Assembly (NCBI GenBank): GCA_015039465.1
Contig: MU130379.1
Location: 653,417 to 717,416, forward strand
Source: Phlegmacium glaucopus
Lineage: Eukaryota; Basidiomycota; Agaricomycetes; Agaricales; Cortinariaceae
DNA: 64,000 bases
Reading direction: 5' to 3'
The notes beneath the pieces were generated by a model that had not been told where the DNA came from, made no database searches, and saw only the letters and a list, made by a program, of their open reading frames with translations. Below are positions 49,436 to 60,820 of this stretch, piece after piece (position 1 is the stretch's first letter; each line of letters starts with the position of its first letter). The translations under genes were made by a program, and so were the position numbers.

Positions 49436-50018
49436 TGTCTCTTATTAAGTTTAGACAAGGGGGTAACGTCGGAGTAACTCCGGAATGGACGGAACGGAAC
49501 CGGAACAAGTAATGGAAAGGACTTTGGCCTCAGCGTATGTGCTGTGCTGCCCAGCTCCTACAATGTCCTGATTTCGGAACCAGAAGAGAATGGAAAGACG
49601 GAAGACCTCAGTGACTTAGAGGACGAACAAGAGGAGGAAACTAAGTTGATATTCGAACTGACTCAACTGAGGAAAACATACAAGTTTTGAGTACTTAAAT
49701 AATAAAAGGAATAGCAACCAAAATATAAAGAATAAATATAAAGTGCTGCGTTCTGCTCCCGGAAGGTCCTGCATTCTTGGGTGAATAATCCATAGCGGGT
49801 GTGCTGACTGATAGTGGGAAAGTGATGACAAAGAAATAGTGGTTGTGGCGAAGATGTGGTATTGGGTTTGGAGTATCGTCAGAAGAGCCAGAATGATATG
49901 GAGAAGTCTCGGAGTTGGACGTAGGAGGAGTAGAACCGGAAACAAGGGAAAGTACTGGAATGGAGTATGGACTACCGGAGACAACTCCGACGGAGCTGGA
50001 CTGGAGTAACATATAACA
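49436..50018. mobile_element. Possible solo LTR (weak)
   Basis: The segment starts TGTCTCTTATTAAG and ends ATATAACA, so it has TG..CA termini. GTAAC..CGGAGTAACTCCGG near the left end is echoed near the right end by CTCCGACGGAG..GGAGTAACA, giving inverted-repeat character. The flanks share only GAA, or GAATG if the boundary is shifted by two bases, so no clean target duplication is proven. Confidence 0.35.
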
Positions 50019-51021
50019 GAATGTAACAGTAACCTGCTTGAGAGGGCCATCACAGAGCGTGGCGTGTACGAGTCCCTCTTTTATTTAGCAACATCACTGC
50101 ATTTGAGAATGAGATTAATGCCTTCGGTAACACCTGATTCTAGGTTTATAAAACTCAATGGCATATCCTCGGGGTCACCTGCATAACACTTAACAAGGCT
50201 GCGAAGTTGACAGTTATACATCTCTTTTTGGTGCTCGCATTTTCTTCTTGCCTGTACCACTCCTGTGAACCCATACTTTTTCAATGTTCACCAGATATTC
50301 AAGTCCACAAAAATAATATAGATATGATTGAGTCGCAACACGTGGACCTAATTGCTGCTCGAGTCCAAGTAGAGGATGGTCGGTTGGGTAAGAAACTGAC
50401 CCAGTCTGCCACACGAAGAACAGAGAAATCAATAAAACCTTCCCAAGAATGTTTGAATCAGATCAGACCAGGTGAAACGAGCGGCGGTGCCCATTCATCC
50501 AGGGATGGCAAAAGGCATATGCATCACCGACACAACAGGCACAGTGGCACCTATTTGTGGAGACGGAGACCCAGATACGGCTCCAGGAGAGGGGCCAGCA
50601 AAGAAAGTCGACATACATATATGAACAGGAGTGCTTTGTGCGAATGGGAAATATTAGATACAGGGTCTATACTCAAACAAGCAGCCTCACCCGTAACAAT
50701 GGCGATGTTCCTCGTTGGAATGATATGATCTCTCTATTCACCCTAGCACAGATGGAGATTCATGACTAATTGTTGATTTCAGCGACATGAGGACTTCCAT
50801 TTGTCTGAGTAATTGACATTGAGAACCACTTGCAAACAATGAAAAAAAGTCGCTTACTGAAATTACCGCAGTCAGAAGCAACTAGAAAAAAAAAACGCTG
50901 CTTGATCTACTACCATCACACAACCAAATTTTCCCACGCTTTCAATGCGCTGGAAAAGGCGGTCTCAAAGATATTGCGTAGCATCACAGTAGAGTAGAAG
51001 CATAATAAAGCAGATACATTC
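50019..51021. other. Region upstream of the non-LTR retrotransposon
   Basis: A 173-codon frame at 50207-50728 has no recognisable motif. Some of this sequence, especially the last 150 bp, is probably the 5' untranslated part of the retrotransposon. The element's true 5' end could not be located. Confidence 0.35.
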
Positions 51022-53055
51022 ATGACTTACTCCATTGTGAGGTACATAACAATGCCCCTCATGCCTTTGGGATCAAATGCACGAGTTACCAGAGCCACCG
51101 CGGGCGCCACAAGCAAGACACACAATGACTTAACCAAAGTGACAGACTTTGAGGTCAAAGACGCCCGCTCGGCCAAGCTATTCTTAACCAATGAGGAAGT
51201 CAAACATGAACATGCGGAACTGTCAATGGAAACACTGAGCACTTTAGCCATGGATTTATCTCAGAACATTAAATCAATCAAACACGCAGTGGAAGCATTT
51301 AGAGCTCTGGCCTTCCTAATAAATGACACACAATTGAAGAATACTATGGAAATCATCATGGATATGATAGCTAAATCAATCAGCACAGCAACCAAAAGGA
51401 CGCGCACTGAACTCGAAGATGCAACAGAACAACTGACAGAAGCGTCACTAATCATATACACCACAGTAAATGAATTACGGGAAGAACACCATAGCATTAT
51501 TGTTGAACTAAAAGGAGCATTAGAAGCAGCAGAGATAGCAGGAGCAGTGGGAAAGGAAGGGCAGAAGAGAGGGTACACCAGGACAAACGCAGACGGAATA
51601 GAGGAGAGTACAGAGACGTATGCAGAAAGGACAAGAAGATTCATTCCAACACCTCATGCCCAGGTGGTAGCCAAGGCAGAACTTCAGAAGAGGAGGGTAC
51701 AGATGACCAGAGCAGCGGGTATGGAAGGTGACAGGACAAATGAGCTATCCAAAAAGCAATTAGTTGAAAAAGCAAACATGGCAATCGAACTCATGGACAT
51801 ACCAGCATCAACCAAACCAGAGGAGGCAAGGTTCGTAGGGGCAAACAAGATGAATGGGCAAGCATCAGGGGATATCATTTATGAGATGAATTTGAGTGTA
51901 GCGGCGGAGTGGATCAAAGAGAAGGAGGTTATGACACTGTTCATAGGCGAGATGGGGTCTACAGTGGACTTCAGAGCACAAACATTTGAAGTGGTGTTTG
52001 ACTGGGTACCAACATCATTCAAGCTAGAACACAAAGAAACATGGGCATCAGTTGAATTAGCAAGCGGTATACGAGGAACAGCCATTCACGAAGCAAGATG
52101 GATCAAACCACTGCACATGCGGTCGCCAGGGCAAAGAATAGCTATCATGATACTAGGTTTCGCTATGCAAGAAAACGCCAACACCGCAATCAACGCAGGA
52201 CTATTTGTAGAAGGAAAGAAGGTGTGGGGAAGGAAACAAACACAGGAACCAAGAAGGTGCCTCAAGTGCCAATGCTTTGGCACACATAAAGCATCACAAT
52301 GTGCGGCCATCCACGAAACATGCGGTCGATGCGCGAAGCAACACAAAACCAACAGTTGTCCAGTAACACTACAAAGTGAAATGGAATGCTCAAACTGCAG
52401 GGGGAACAAAGAGGAACAGAGTACAGGGCACGGAGCAGCAGACAGAAGATGTCCGATTTTCCTAGAAAAAGTCAACAAAATGAATCATACGCACCAAGAA
52501 AACAGGTACAAATTCTTTTGTACAACCGACCCATCAACATGGGAAACCATTGAAGGATACGACAATCTAGGAGCAGAGGGGGAGGAACATGGTCAAAGGA
52601 GAGGAGCATTCAGGAAGGACAACACATCTAACTATCATGATGGAGGAGGAACAGGTAGACTAGCAGGAGGGCAACAAGGTGGAGCAAACACACAGAGAAC
52701 CAGAGACAATGGGTGGGAAGGATTCAGGGAGGAAGTGAGATCAAACGGAGGTAGAGACGCAGATAACTGGAGGGAAGGACCACGCTCCGAAGAGAATAAG
52801 AAGGTTGGAAAGGAAATAGAAAGGAAGAAGGAAGCAGGAAAAAGAAGCTATAGGCAAGACGCACACAAAAACAAAGGACCAACGCAAACTACACTGGTCG
52901 AGGCATGGGCCAACAAAGATACAAGATCTTGGGCAGAGCAATTAGAAGAAATTGATGAAGAGACCGAAAGAGACAGACAAAACCTATCCAGCGCATTATC
53001 CTATGGTCTGATACAAACGAACCAAACGCATCACGGTGTCGTGCACCAATACTGA
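51022..53055 (+). CDS. LINE ORF1, gag-like nucleic-acid-binding protein
   Basis: An uninterrupted frame of 677 residues. The first half is rich in helical, charged sequence with possible coiled coil. At about residues 413-470 three cysteine knuckles follow each other: CLKCQCFGTHKASQC (CX2CX5HX4C), CGRCAKQHKTNSC (CX2CX3HX4C) and a longer CX2C..H..C. The C-terminal 180 residues are Gly/Arg/Glu-rich and disordered. It should bind retrotransposon RNA and form the ribonucleoprotein. It is the only intact part of this element. ATG codons at 51022 and 51052 are both possible starts. The original ORF2 start lies about 37 bp after its stop. Confidence 0.85.
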   Translation: MTYSIVRYITMPLMPLGSNARVTRATAGATSKTHNDLTKVTDFEVKDARSAKLFLTNEEVKHEHAELSMETLSTLAMDLSQNIKSIKHAVEAFRALAFLINDTQLKNTMEIIMDMIAKSISTATKRTRTELEDATEQLTEASLIIYTTVNELREEHHSIIVELKGALEAAEIAGAVGKEGQKRGYTRTNADGIEESTETYAERTRRFIPTPHAQVVAKAELQKRRVQMTRAAGMEGDRTNELSKKQLVEKANMAIELMDIPASTKPEEARFVGANKMNGQASGDIIYEMNLSVAAEWIKEKEVMTLFIGEMGSTVDFRAQTFEVVFDWVPTSFKLEHKETWASVELASGIRGTAIHEARWIKPLHMRSPGQRIAIMILGFAMQENANTAINAGLFVEGKKVWGRKQTQEPRRCLKCQCFGTHKASQCAAIHETCGRCAKQHKTNSCPVTLQSEMECSNCRGNKEEQSTGHGAADRRCPIFLEKVNKMNHTHQENRYKFFCTTDPSTWETIEGYDNLGAEGEEHGQRRGAFRKDNTSNYHDGGGTGRLAGGQQGGANTQRTRDNGWEGFREEVRSNGGRDADNWREGPRSEENKKVGKEIERKKEAGKRSYRQDAHKNKGPTQTTLVEAWANKDTRSWAEQLEEIDEETERDRQNLSSALSYGLIQTNQTHHGVVHQY

Positions 53056-53099
53056 TTGGTAGCGTGAGAACAAAGCTTAAAAGTCGCCATCATGAAAAT

Positions 53100-54402
53100 A
53101 AGCGGACTTTGAATTTGCTTACCTATTTTGGAAGCGGCCCTGAATCGCGTTCCTGGTCAACAAAACCATTCGTTCAACGATAACATCCTCATCGCTCATC
53201 ATATCCTCAATGTCTTCCACTATGTTGTCTATCATTTACACTATCGACATGCTCCTTAACATCTACCATCCGTTTGTCCCTTGGCTAGTGATACAACAAA
53301 GCGATCAATCTACTATTCGCATCGGTCATCGGCTCGCGTTTGATCGTATCTTTGGTCCATCATTTCAAGAACGGCCCGTTTATGGACGCATCAGCCACAT
53401 CTCCCATTATGTCAAAGGCTTTGTCATTGTTGTTGTGGCTATGGACCCACAAGTCTTCGCTTCAGCTATCTATCTTGCCATACCTCGCTCCTGGATCTCA
53501 CTCAGTCCCCTATCCTCACTCATCTACCTCTTATCTTATCATTCACTGCCAAAACCATCATTCACGCGGTACCTGAAGCCTTCCCACCCTCTTTATGACA
53601 ATTTAGGAAGTCCAGGAGGATCACGACTAAGCAGGAATTGCAGATGAATCAGCAGCAGAGGATTATTCTCGCAGTGTGTCAAGTGTTATCAAGGCTGCGC
53701 GACATGGGACCATGGGCAAGTAGTGTTTTCTCGGGAACAAGGCTGCGCCTTTCAAGTGTTGACTCAGGACCTTTCACATTTTTGACATGACCACACGCCT
53801 ATGGAGTCGATATATTTTTGCTATTGGACTATGTACACTGCCTTCTTTTCTTTTCTCTCGCATTTTGACACTTTACAGATTTTTTTATTGTTCCTTTTCT
53901 TTTCCATTGTTCTTTTCTTCTCGCAGCTGTCCTCTCTTTATCTTTCTTCCTTTGACAGCGCGTACTTTGTTTCTTTTTATTGTTTTACATAGCCTCATCC
54001 TTAGGGTATAAATACTGCTCTTTTGTACCAGGATAGGTAGTTCAGTTCAATTCATTCTTACTCCCCACTTTCATCATCTCAGTGGAATTCCAGTGAATTC
54101 CTCCCTTAAGTTCGCTTTTCTTGCCCCTTACTGTCAATCTATCCCCTATCCCTCAACTGCTATAGTCTTACTGAAGACTCTCTCTTGCTCATCCTCATCC
54201 TCGTCTTATACCTCATTCATCTTCCAAGACCTTCATCCTCCTCCTTCTCTTCTCTATTCTTTCCCCTTACCTCTGTGTGTTAAAAGTCAAGGTTATACCT
54301 TCCCTAAACGAACAACAGGGAGTCTCTTGACCTAAGGTCTGGTCCACTGCTCTCTGGTTGGTGTTTATATACAACAACAACAACGATTTATAACGGAAGC
54401 TC
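53100..54402. mobile_element. 1303-bp insertion at the start of LINE ORF2, with 5-bp duplication AAAAT
   Basis: AAAAT occurs at 53095-53099 and again at 54403-54407. Removing the segment with one copy joins ATGAAAAT to CTGGCAGCAAAAC and gives an ORF2 beginning MKIWQQNINRS, in frame with the endonuclease. The inserted sequence is not A-rich like the LINE. Its right half is pyrimidine-rich and has a TATA-like TATAAATA at 54007, as in LTRs or promoters, and ends near an ACAACAACAACAA run. Its ends are not TG..CA, so its class is open. Frames inside (53210-53647, 53787-54335) show no recognised domain. Confidence 0.7.
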
Positions 54403-55086
54403 AAAATCTGGCAGCAAAACATTAACCGATCTTTAGAAGGACAATTGGACCTATTGCAATCATTAAAAAGCAACGAATACGACGTAGCAGTGCTACAAGA
54501 ACCACACATAGATTTTTTGGGACGAACCAGAGCAAATCCCCACTGGACAGTGGTATACCCGAAAAATCATCTAGAAAATCCAAACAAAACCAGATCAATA
54601 ATTCTAGTCAATCGAAAACTATCCACGAACAATTGGGCAGAGATACCATTGCCATCATCAGACGTATCAGGGATACAGATGCATGGCGAATTTGGGGGAA
54701 TATGCATAATCAACATTTATAACGATTGCAAACACAACAGAAGTTTAGAGGTGGTGAAGGAATTTATGAGGGAGGAAAGGAGAAGGATAGGAAGGAACCA
54801 GGAGGAACGAATAAATGAGCAGTACATCTGGTTAGGGGATTTCAATTGTCATCATCCAATATGGGATGAAGAAAGGAACATTCACCTATTCACAAGGGCA
54901 GCGCTGGAGGCAATGCAACCATTGCTCAATTTAATCAAAAAATATGATATGAGAATGGCTCTACCAAAGGATATTCCAACGCTAGAAGCCTGTGCGACAA
55001 AGAATTTCATGTGGGTGGACAATGTATTCTGCTCAGCGGAACTGAGCGGGGCGTTCATCTACTGCAACACCAAACCACACCTACGT

Positions 55087-55805
55087 TGATAGGACCCAGG
55101 AGACGTCTAGGGATGTAAACGCACCATTTTCGCGGTTTCACAACCTTTGCAGTATACTTGCAGATGCTCACATATCATTGCGGATACTTGCAGATCATTG
55201 CAGGTCATTGCAGGTCATTGCAGGTCATTGCACATACTCGCACATTCTCGCAGCTCATCACAGAACACTTGCAGATCATCGCAGATGCTTGCAGTCATCA
55301 CCAACATTTGCATTATCATTCGCAGTTGCCAGCTGTTCTTGCAATCATTAAACACGACTCAAACAAAGGTCACTCAGGTGACTGTATTACTCATCACCTT
55401 TATTTTTATCTTGTCTCCTTTATTTGGCTCTTATCTCCTATGTTTCATTACCAAATTACCGGACCCATGTGACTCCGCTTTAACCCACATTTTACATTTC
55501 TGTTTCACCTTTCCGCACTTAGCTATTTGCTAGTTACTATATTATTAGCAGTAGCAAGTAAGGTAAAGCATACAGGAGAACGGACGAATTACCACACTTT
55601 TGATCCCACCTTTGGAACGTTGTACTAAGCTACTCTTGCACTCCTTCAAAATCATCCTGCAAACTTCGCTTTTTCTGCGCATTATCTCGCACTTTAAAGC
55701 GAACCTTCGCACCTCATAAAACCTCACTATCACCTACTGAAGAGAACTACATCAACCCCACGAACTACGTACTACTTGCGGTCTGTCCCCACCGCAGGTA
55801 CATCA
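55087..55805. mobile_element. Solo LTR, 719 bp, inserted in LINE ORF2 (4-bp duplication ACGT)
   Basis: Ends are TGAT...ATCA (TG..CA with short inverted termini), flanked by ACGT at 55083-55086 and 55806-55809. Removing 723 bp (a multiple of three) joins CCACACCTACGT to CCACAAAACACAGACC and restores the endonuclease frame exactly. Inside, near the 5' end, a 10-bp unit GTCATTGCAG is repeated in tandem (about 55192-55236), with degenerate CTTGCAGAT-type words around it. There is no internal retroviral-type coding region, so this is an LTR left by recombination between two LTRs. Confidence 0.85.
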
Positions 55806-58800
55806 ACGTCCACAAAACACAGACCACATGCCGATAATAAGCATACTGGAGATAGAACCAAAACACACAACACATATAGACAAATTCAATTTCAAAATGA
55901 CAAACTGGGAAGAATTTCGATCGTCATTAGAGGATGGATTGGCGATCATCGAAGAACCAGAAGAACTCACATTGGTAGAACAGTTTCACATCAAACTAGT
56001 ACAATTGGACAACACAATCAAGGCAGTGATACTGAAACATGTTCCATTGACAAACTCAGTCCATATTTGAAGAGGTGGTGGACCAAAGAGCTAGGAAAGC
56101 TAAAGAAGGAAAAGGAGAAGTGGGCTAGGAAATCATATGGAAGAAGGGCATCAGACAAAGATCCAGTACACGAGGAATACAGACAAGCACGCAACAAATA
56201 CTCACAGGCAATTTGCGACACAAAATTAGAACACTGGACCGAATGGCTGGAATCGTTAGATGAGGAGGGGATATGGACAGCAAACAGAATGACATCTGGG
56301 CCAGCCACAGATGGAGGAAGTTGCAGAGTGCCGACGTTACAAATAAGAGACCCAATAACCAAGGGAGTAATGCAGGAAGCATACACCAACGAAGACAAAG
56401 GCAAGATGCTATACAAATTGTTCTTTCCTGTTTGCACAGCAGCAGCAATAGACATACCTATGGAACAGTATCCACCGGAGAAGTGGACATATGCGCCAAC
56501 CACTGATGAACAAATTCATCGAGCGATCAAAAAAATGAAACCGTGGAAGGCGACAAGATCAGGCACTACTCCAAATTCAGTATTCATCCACGCGCGCAAA
56601 ATGCTAGTACCACACCTTGGACCGCTATTCAGAGCCACAGACACACTCAAAACATACCCCAACAACTGGAAAATAACTGAAACACCGGTATTGAAGAAAC
56701 CAGGGAAGCCAGACTACACGCTAGCCAACACGTGGAGACCCATAGTTTTAACCAACGGATATGCGAGGCTGCTGAATGGTTGTAAAACAGAGGACCTGGT
56801 CCTAATGTGTGAAAAGACAGGGATCTTGCCAAGTAATCACTTTGGCGGCAGACCTGGGAGGGCAACCACCGACTCCATCCATCTAATGGTCAAACTGGTC
56901 AAAGATGCATGAAGAAAAGGAAATGTGGCTTCACTACTTTGTCTGGATGTGAAAAGCGCATTTCCAAGTACAGCTGTGGACGTACTAAGACATGAAATGA
57001 GGATGAATGGAATTCCATTGGGACACGTAAAATGGTTGGAGAGAAGGCTAGAAGGAAGAAGGACAACATTGGTTTTCGACGACTTCAGGTCCAAACCTTT
57101 CAACATCGAAGGAGGACTGGATCAAGGAGACACCCAGTCACTAATAGCTTGGTTAATATACAACTTATCCATATTGAAGATATTCCGAAAGGAATTCAAC
57201 GAGACGGGTCTGCTATATGTTGATGACATGGCAATCGTGACAACAGGAGCAAACTTCAATATCACGCACGAAAAACTAAAAAACATTATGAACAGAAAAG
57301 ACGGCGTAATGGATTGGGCCAACGTACATAACTGCTCGTTCGGGCTAGACAAATTTCAGCTCCTAGATCTATCGCATCGAAAAATCAAAGACCCACTCAG
57401 ACCACGTAAAAGGATACCACTACCAAGGAAAGCTTTGCTACTCAACGGACAGAGTATCAAATCAGTTTCATCGGTCAAGTTCCTAGGTCTACACATAGAC
57501 AGAGAATTAAGGTGGAAAGAACAGATTGTGGCAGCACTAGGGAAAGGAAGAGAGTGGCTAAGACAATGTGCGAGGTTTAGCCAAACCGACAGGAGGAGCG
57601 TCAGGAAGACACATGAGGAGATTGTACCTATTGGTGGTAAGACCCAGAATGCTATATGGTGCAGGCATGTTCCTAGGACCAGTGTTACGGTCAGAGTCAT
57701 TCAAGGCAAAAAAAGGCAAAAGAGCAGTGCTTAACAAACTAGCGACAATACAGAGAACTGCAGCGTTAATGATACTTGGAGGGATATGCACCTCGCCCAC
57801 AGACTCGCTCGACGCACACACAGATTTGCTCCCATTCCACCTACTAGTTGACAAAACACAGTTCCAAGCAGTGTTACGTCTAGCAATGCTTCCAAGTACA
57901 CACCCACTATACAATCCGGTTAAACAAGCAGCTCGAAGATTCGTCAAAAAACATCACACACCGTTACATGAGTTGATGTATAAATTCAAGTTGAAACCAG
58001 ATGTCATGGAGAAAATCGAAGCAACAAGACAAGGTCCAAAGTGGGAACCAAACCTAGCAATCAGAATAGCAGACAATAAGGATAAAGCCAAAGAGGAGGA
58101 CAGGCTAGACACAACGAACATTAAAGTTTACACCGATGGATCAGGATGCGAGGGGCAAGTAGGAGCAGCAGCAGTCCTATATCAAGATGGAGTGATCAAA
58201 AGCAGGAAAAGACTGAGATTAGGGTTGATCAAACATCACACGGTGTATGAAGGAGAAGGGGTGGGGATGATTTTAGGGTTGGAATTGATTAGAGAGGAAA
58301 GCGAGGTCGAGGGTATGGTTTTGATGGGCGTTGACAACACAGCAGCAATAACAGTGACACATGCCATTAAACCAGGCCCAGGACACCATCTGTGGGACCT
58401 ATTCCATCGAAGATTGAAAATGGTGAACAACAAGCATAAGGATATGGACTTACTAGTCAGATGGACGCCAGGTCACATTGATATCGAGGGCAATGAAGAG
58501 GCAGACAAAGAAGCAAAGTTGGCTGTTTGACACGGATCCAGTCTAAACAACAAACTACCTGCTCCATTTAGAAAGCCGCTACCACGCAGTAAATCCGCAG
58601 TACGGCAAGTGTACCATGCCAAACTCAAACGTACAGCAGTCAAACTATGGCCCAAATTGCCAAGGTATGAAAAGATGAATTGTATAGACCCATCACTACC
58701 GTCCAACAAGTTTGTGAAACACACACGGCATCTGAAATGAAGTCAAGCAAGTTTACTATTTCAGCTAAGGACGGGGCACGTACCTCTCAACACCCACCTA

Positions 58801-59417
58801 CATCGAATCCACAAAGCAGAGTCACCAATATGTCCAAGATGCCACAGACACAACAAAACAGTCTTGCATTATCTGATCCACTGTCCAGCCCATGATCTAG
58901 CGAGACGCAGGTTGTTACAAACAGCAGGAAGAGACGCAAGAGACGTAAACAAGCTTCTGAGCATCCCAGGGTTATTCCCACATCTATTCAAGTTCATCGG
59001 CAGCAGTGGACGTTTCGGATCTAACCAGGAAACAATGGGAGCCGTACAACAATAAGAAATCACAATCATCACACCTAATCTACATTACTACATCACGTCG
59101 TCACACACCCTATTTCATGCAGTTATTCTGCTTCAAGTTATGCACCGCATTTCTCATAGCAGTTGTTCAGATTTTCACCAATATAAGCAAGGAGAGTAGT
59201 GTATAGTCAGCTTACAGTATATGTCTACCATATGGTTCGCCACAAAAAAAGAAGCAACTAAGAAACAAAAAATAAGCAAACCAACATTGATACTCAGTAC
59301 TGAACCACATCATCACACAAAACGAAGGAATGAAAAATGATCAGGCAGAAAAGAAGAATGGGCAGGACCCTGAATACCAGATTCAGTGTTTGCCGGCTAT
59401 GGCACCATCACGGGCCC

Positions 59418-59844
59418 TGTTATGAACGTCTGGTACGCGCATGGCCCCCATTCCTTTTTCTCCCCTTTCTTTACTGTACATTACATCCTCCTTTATCGCT
59501 CCCTTCCTACACCACCCCTCTTCCCTATTTACCCTTTGCCCTGAACCTTCCATGTACTATACTTAGCTATCGCTTCCGTTCCCTCTATCTCCGACTCGTA
59601 CTCCTAGCATGGACCATCCCCTTATCTCTGACTCGACCCCTTAGTATATAAGAGCCATACCCATAGCCATGATCCCTAGTTTAGACCTTTGTATTCCTAC
59701 GGTCTTAATCTACACAGCTTGCTCAGAACCTGTCGCCCTCAGTCTTAACTTGTTGAACACGATTGCAGTTGTATCTAAGTCCCTAGTTATTTGGTCTATC
59801 GGCCCAGCACCGAACGCGAGTGCAAGCTTATAGTCGCCGTAACA
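59418..59844. mobile_element. Solo LTR, 427 bp, with perfect 5-bp duplication GGCCC
   Basis: Termini TGTTA...TAACA (5-bp inverted ends) are flanked by GGCCC at 59413-59417 and 59845-59849. A TATA-like element (GTATATAAGAGCC) at about 59643 suggests the LTR promoter and plus orientation. It belongs to a different LTR family from the one at 55087, since the sequences do not resemble each other. Confidence 0.9.
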
Positions 59845-60247
59845 GGCCCCCATATTTCCACGGGTTAAAAGAACGATTCCCATAAATGGGACTCGTAATA
59901 ATGTTAGTGAGCTCAAGTGAACTGTGAGGGCTCAAGTGGGTAAGTCATTAAGATAATTTGGCCTCAAAAGACAAGACTTTACACTCACCCACGAGTCTGA
60001 TCGGACTCCAAGTAATCCAATCGGAATCCGAGTAGTCCAAGTAAAAACATCAAAAGTCTGAGTTCAGTCCAAGTCAGTCCAAGTTTGAGGACATCTGGGA
60101 TTTGGAAATTTTGGCAATTCATTGATTTGGTGAATCACTGAATTTCCTAAAGTAGTAACACCCTCCAAAACCTATGTTTCCACCTCTGTGCCATCCGTAA
60201 CGTGGGCTGTCCTCGTTGTGGCAACAAATTACCCAGGTCGAGAGGTC

Positions 60248-60820
60248 TTTACACTCCCCCAGGGAATCCGACAGAGTCCGAGCAGAGTCCGAGCGAGTCC
60301 GAGCACTTTTTCAGTGTATTTGAGTGTATTCCAAGCAGAATGTGCTCAGAATCCGCTCGGACTGCTCGGACTCGCTCGGACTCGCTCGGACTCGCTCGGA
60401 CTGGAACCTATCTACCTCCCCAACCTTATCAAAGCCCTAACAAAACCTTAAAAAAAACCTTAAAAAAACCTTAACAAAACCTTAACAAACTATATACCTC
60501 CCTGACCTTAACAAAAACCTTAACACAACCTTAACAAAAAACCTTAACACAACCTTAACAAAAAACCTTAACAAAACCTTAAAAAAACCTTAACAAAACC
60601 CTAACAAAACCTTAACAAAACCTTAACAAAACCTTAACAGAAGTATTTTCCCAGCCAATTTGTGTCTTATTTGCTCAGATCCACTCAGAATATGCTCGGA
60701 CTCCTCGGACTCCACTCGGAATCTGCTCGGACTCCTCGGACTCCACTCAGAATTTGCTCGGACTCCTCGGACTCCGCTTGGATCCGCTCAGACTCCTCAG
60801 AATCCCTGGGGGACTGTAAA
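60248..60820. mobile_element. 573-bp inverted-repeat element filled with minisatellites
   Basis: The left end TTTACACTCCCCCAGGGAAT and the reverse complement of the right end (TTTACAGTCCCCCAGGGATT) match with few differences over 25 bp. Inside are a GAGTCCGAGC array, its reverse complement GCTCGGACTC, the AACCTTAACAAA minisatellite, and a 30-bp unit (TGCTCGGACTCCTCGGACTC plus CACTCAGAAT) repeated about four times near 60690-60790. AAATTAC..CAGGTCGAG occurs at both flanks (60226-60244 and 60818-60835), an unusually long imperfect direct repeat. There is no coding capacity. Confidence 0.65.
60428..60640. repeat. AACCTTAACAAA minisatellite
   Basis: About 17-20 degenerate copies of an 11-13 bp unit (AAAACCTTAACA). 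The unit resembles but is not a fungal telomere repeat. Confidence 0.85.

Larger units (their letters stand above)
53092..59055 (+). pseudogene. LINE ORF2 (endonuclease, reverse transcriptase, RNase H), broken
   Basis: The inferred original start is ATG AAA AT at 53092-53099. It is separated by an insertion from the continuation CTGGCAGCAAAAC at 54408. The endonuclease part runs from there to 55086 (VAVLQEPHIDF, WLGDFNCHHPIWD). Its last motif, TDHMPI, lies on the far side of a second insertion, from 55810. Reverse transcriptase follows, with LNGCK, GGRPGRATTD, CLDVKSAFPS, the active site LLYVDD (57213-57227) and KFLGLHID. Then come RNase H (VYTDGSG, MGVDNTAA, HIDIEGNEEADKEAK) and a CX2CX8HX4C knuckle near 58830. 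Damage: a frameshift near 56050, TGA at 56910, a compensating frameshift near 57570, TGA at 58528 and 58738. The catalytic residues themselves are all still encoded. Confidence 0.85.
51022..59330 (+). mobile_element. Non-LTR retrotransposon (LINE with RNase H; Tad1/I-like), decayed and twice interrupted
   Basis: Two open frames in the order ORF1 (zinc-knuckle protein) and ORF2 (APE-type endonuclease, reverse transcriptase, RNase H, C-terminal zinc motif) define a LINE of the RNase-H-bearing type known from fungi. The region is A-rich on the sense strand, unlike the flanking genes. ORF1 is open. ORF2 is broken by two insertions (53100-54402 and 55087-55805), at least two frameshifts and three TGA stops. 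The 3' end is taken loosely at the A-rich stretch near 59270-59330. No target duplication was found because both ends are undefined. Confidence 0.88.

Noticed and set aside
53210..54335. Open frames inside the 1.3-kb insertion as genes
   Set aside because: They overlap in different frames, are Ser/Leu/Phe-rich by pyrimidine composition, and lack motifs. The segment is better explained as an insertion with LTR-like base composition.
53677..54384. LTR from TGTCAAGTGTTATC to the ACAACAACAACA run
   Set aside because: The ends are TG..CA-like, but the flanks do not match. The outer AAAAT duplication together with frame restoration explains the whole 1303 bp better.
60428..60640. Telomeric repeat array
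   Set aside because: The unit is AACCTTAACAAA with variable spacing, not the TTAGGG/CCCTAA of basidiomycete telomeres, and it is internal to an inverted-repeat element.
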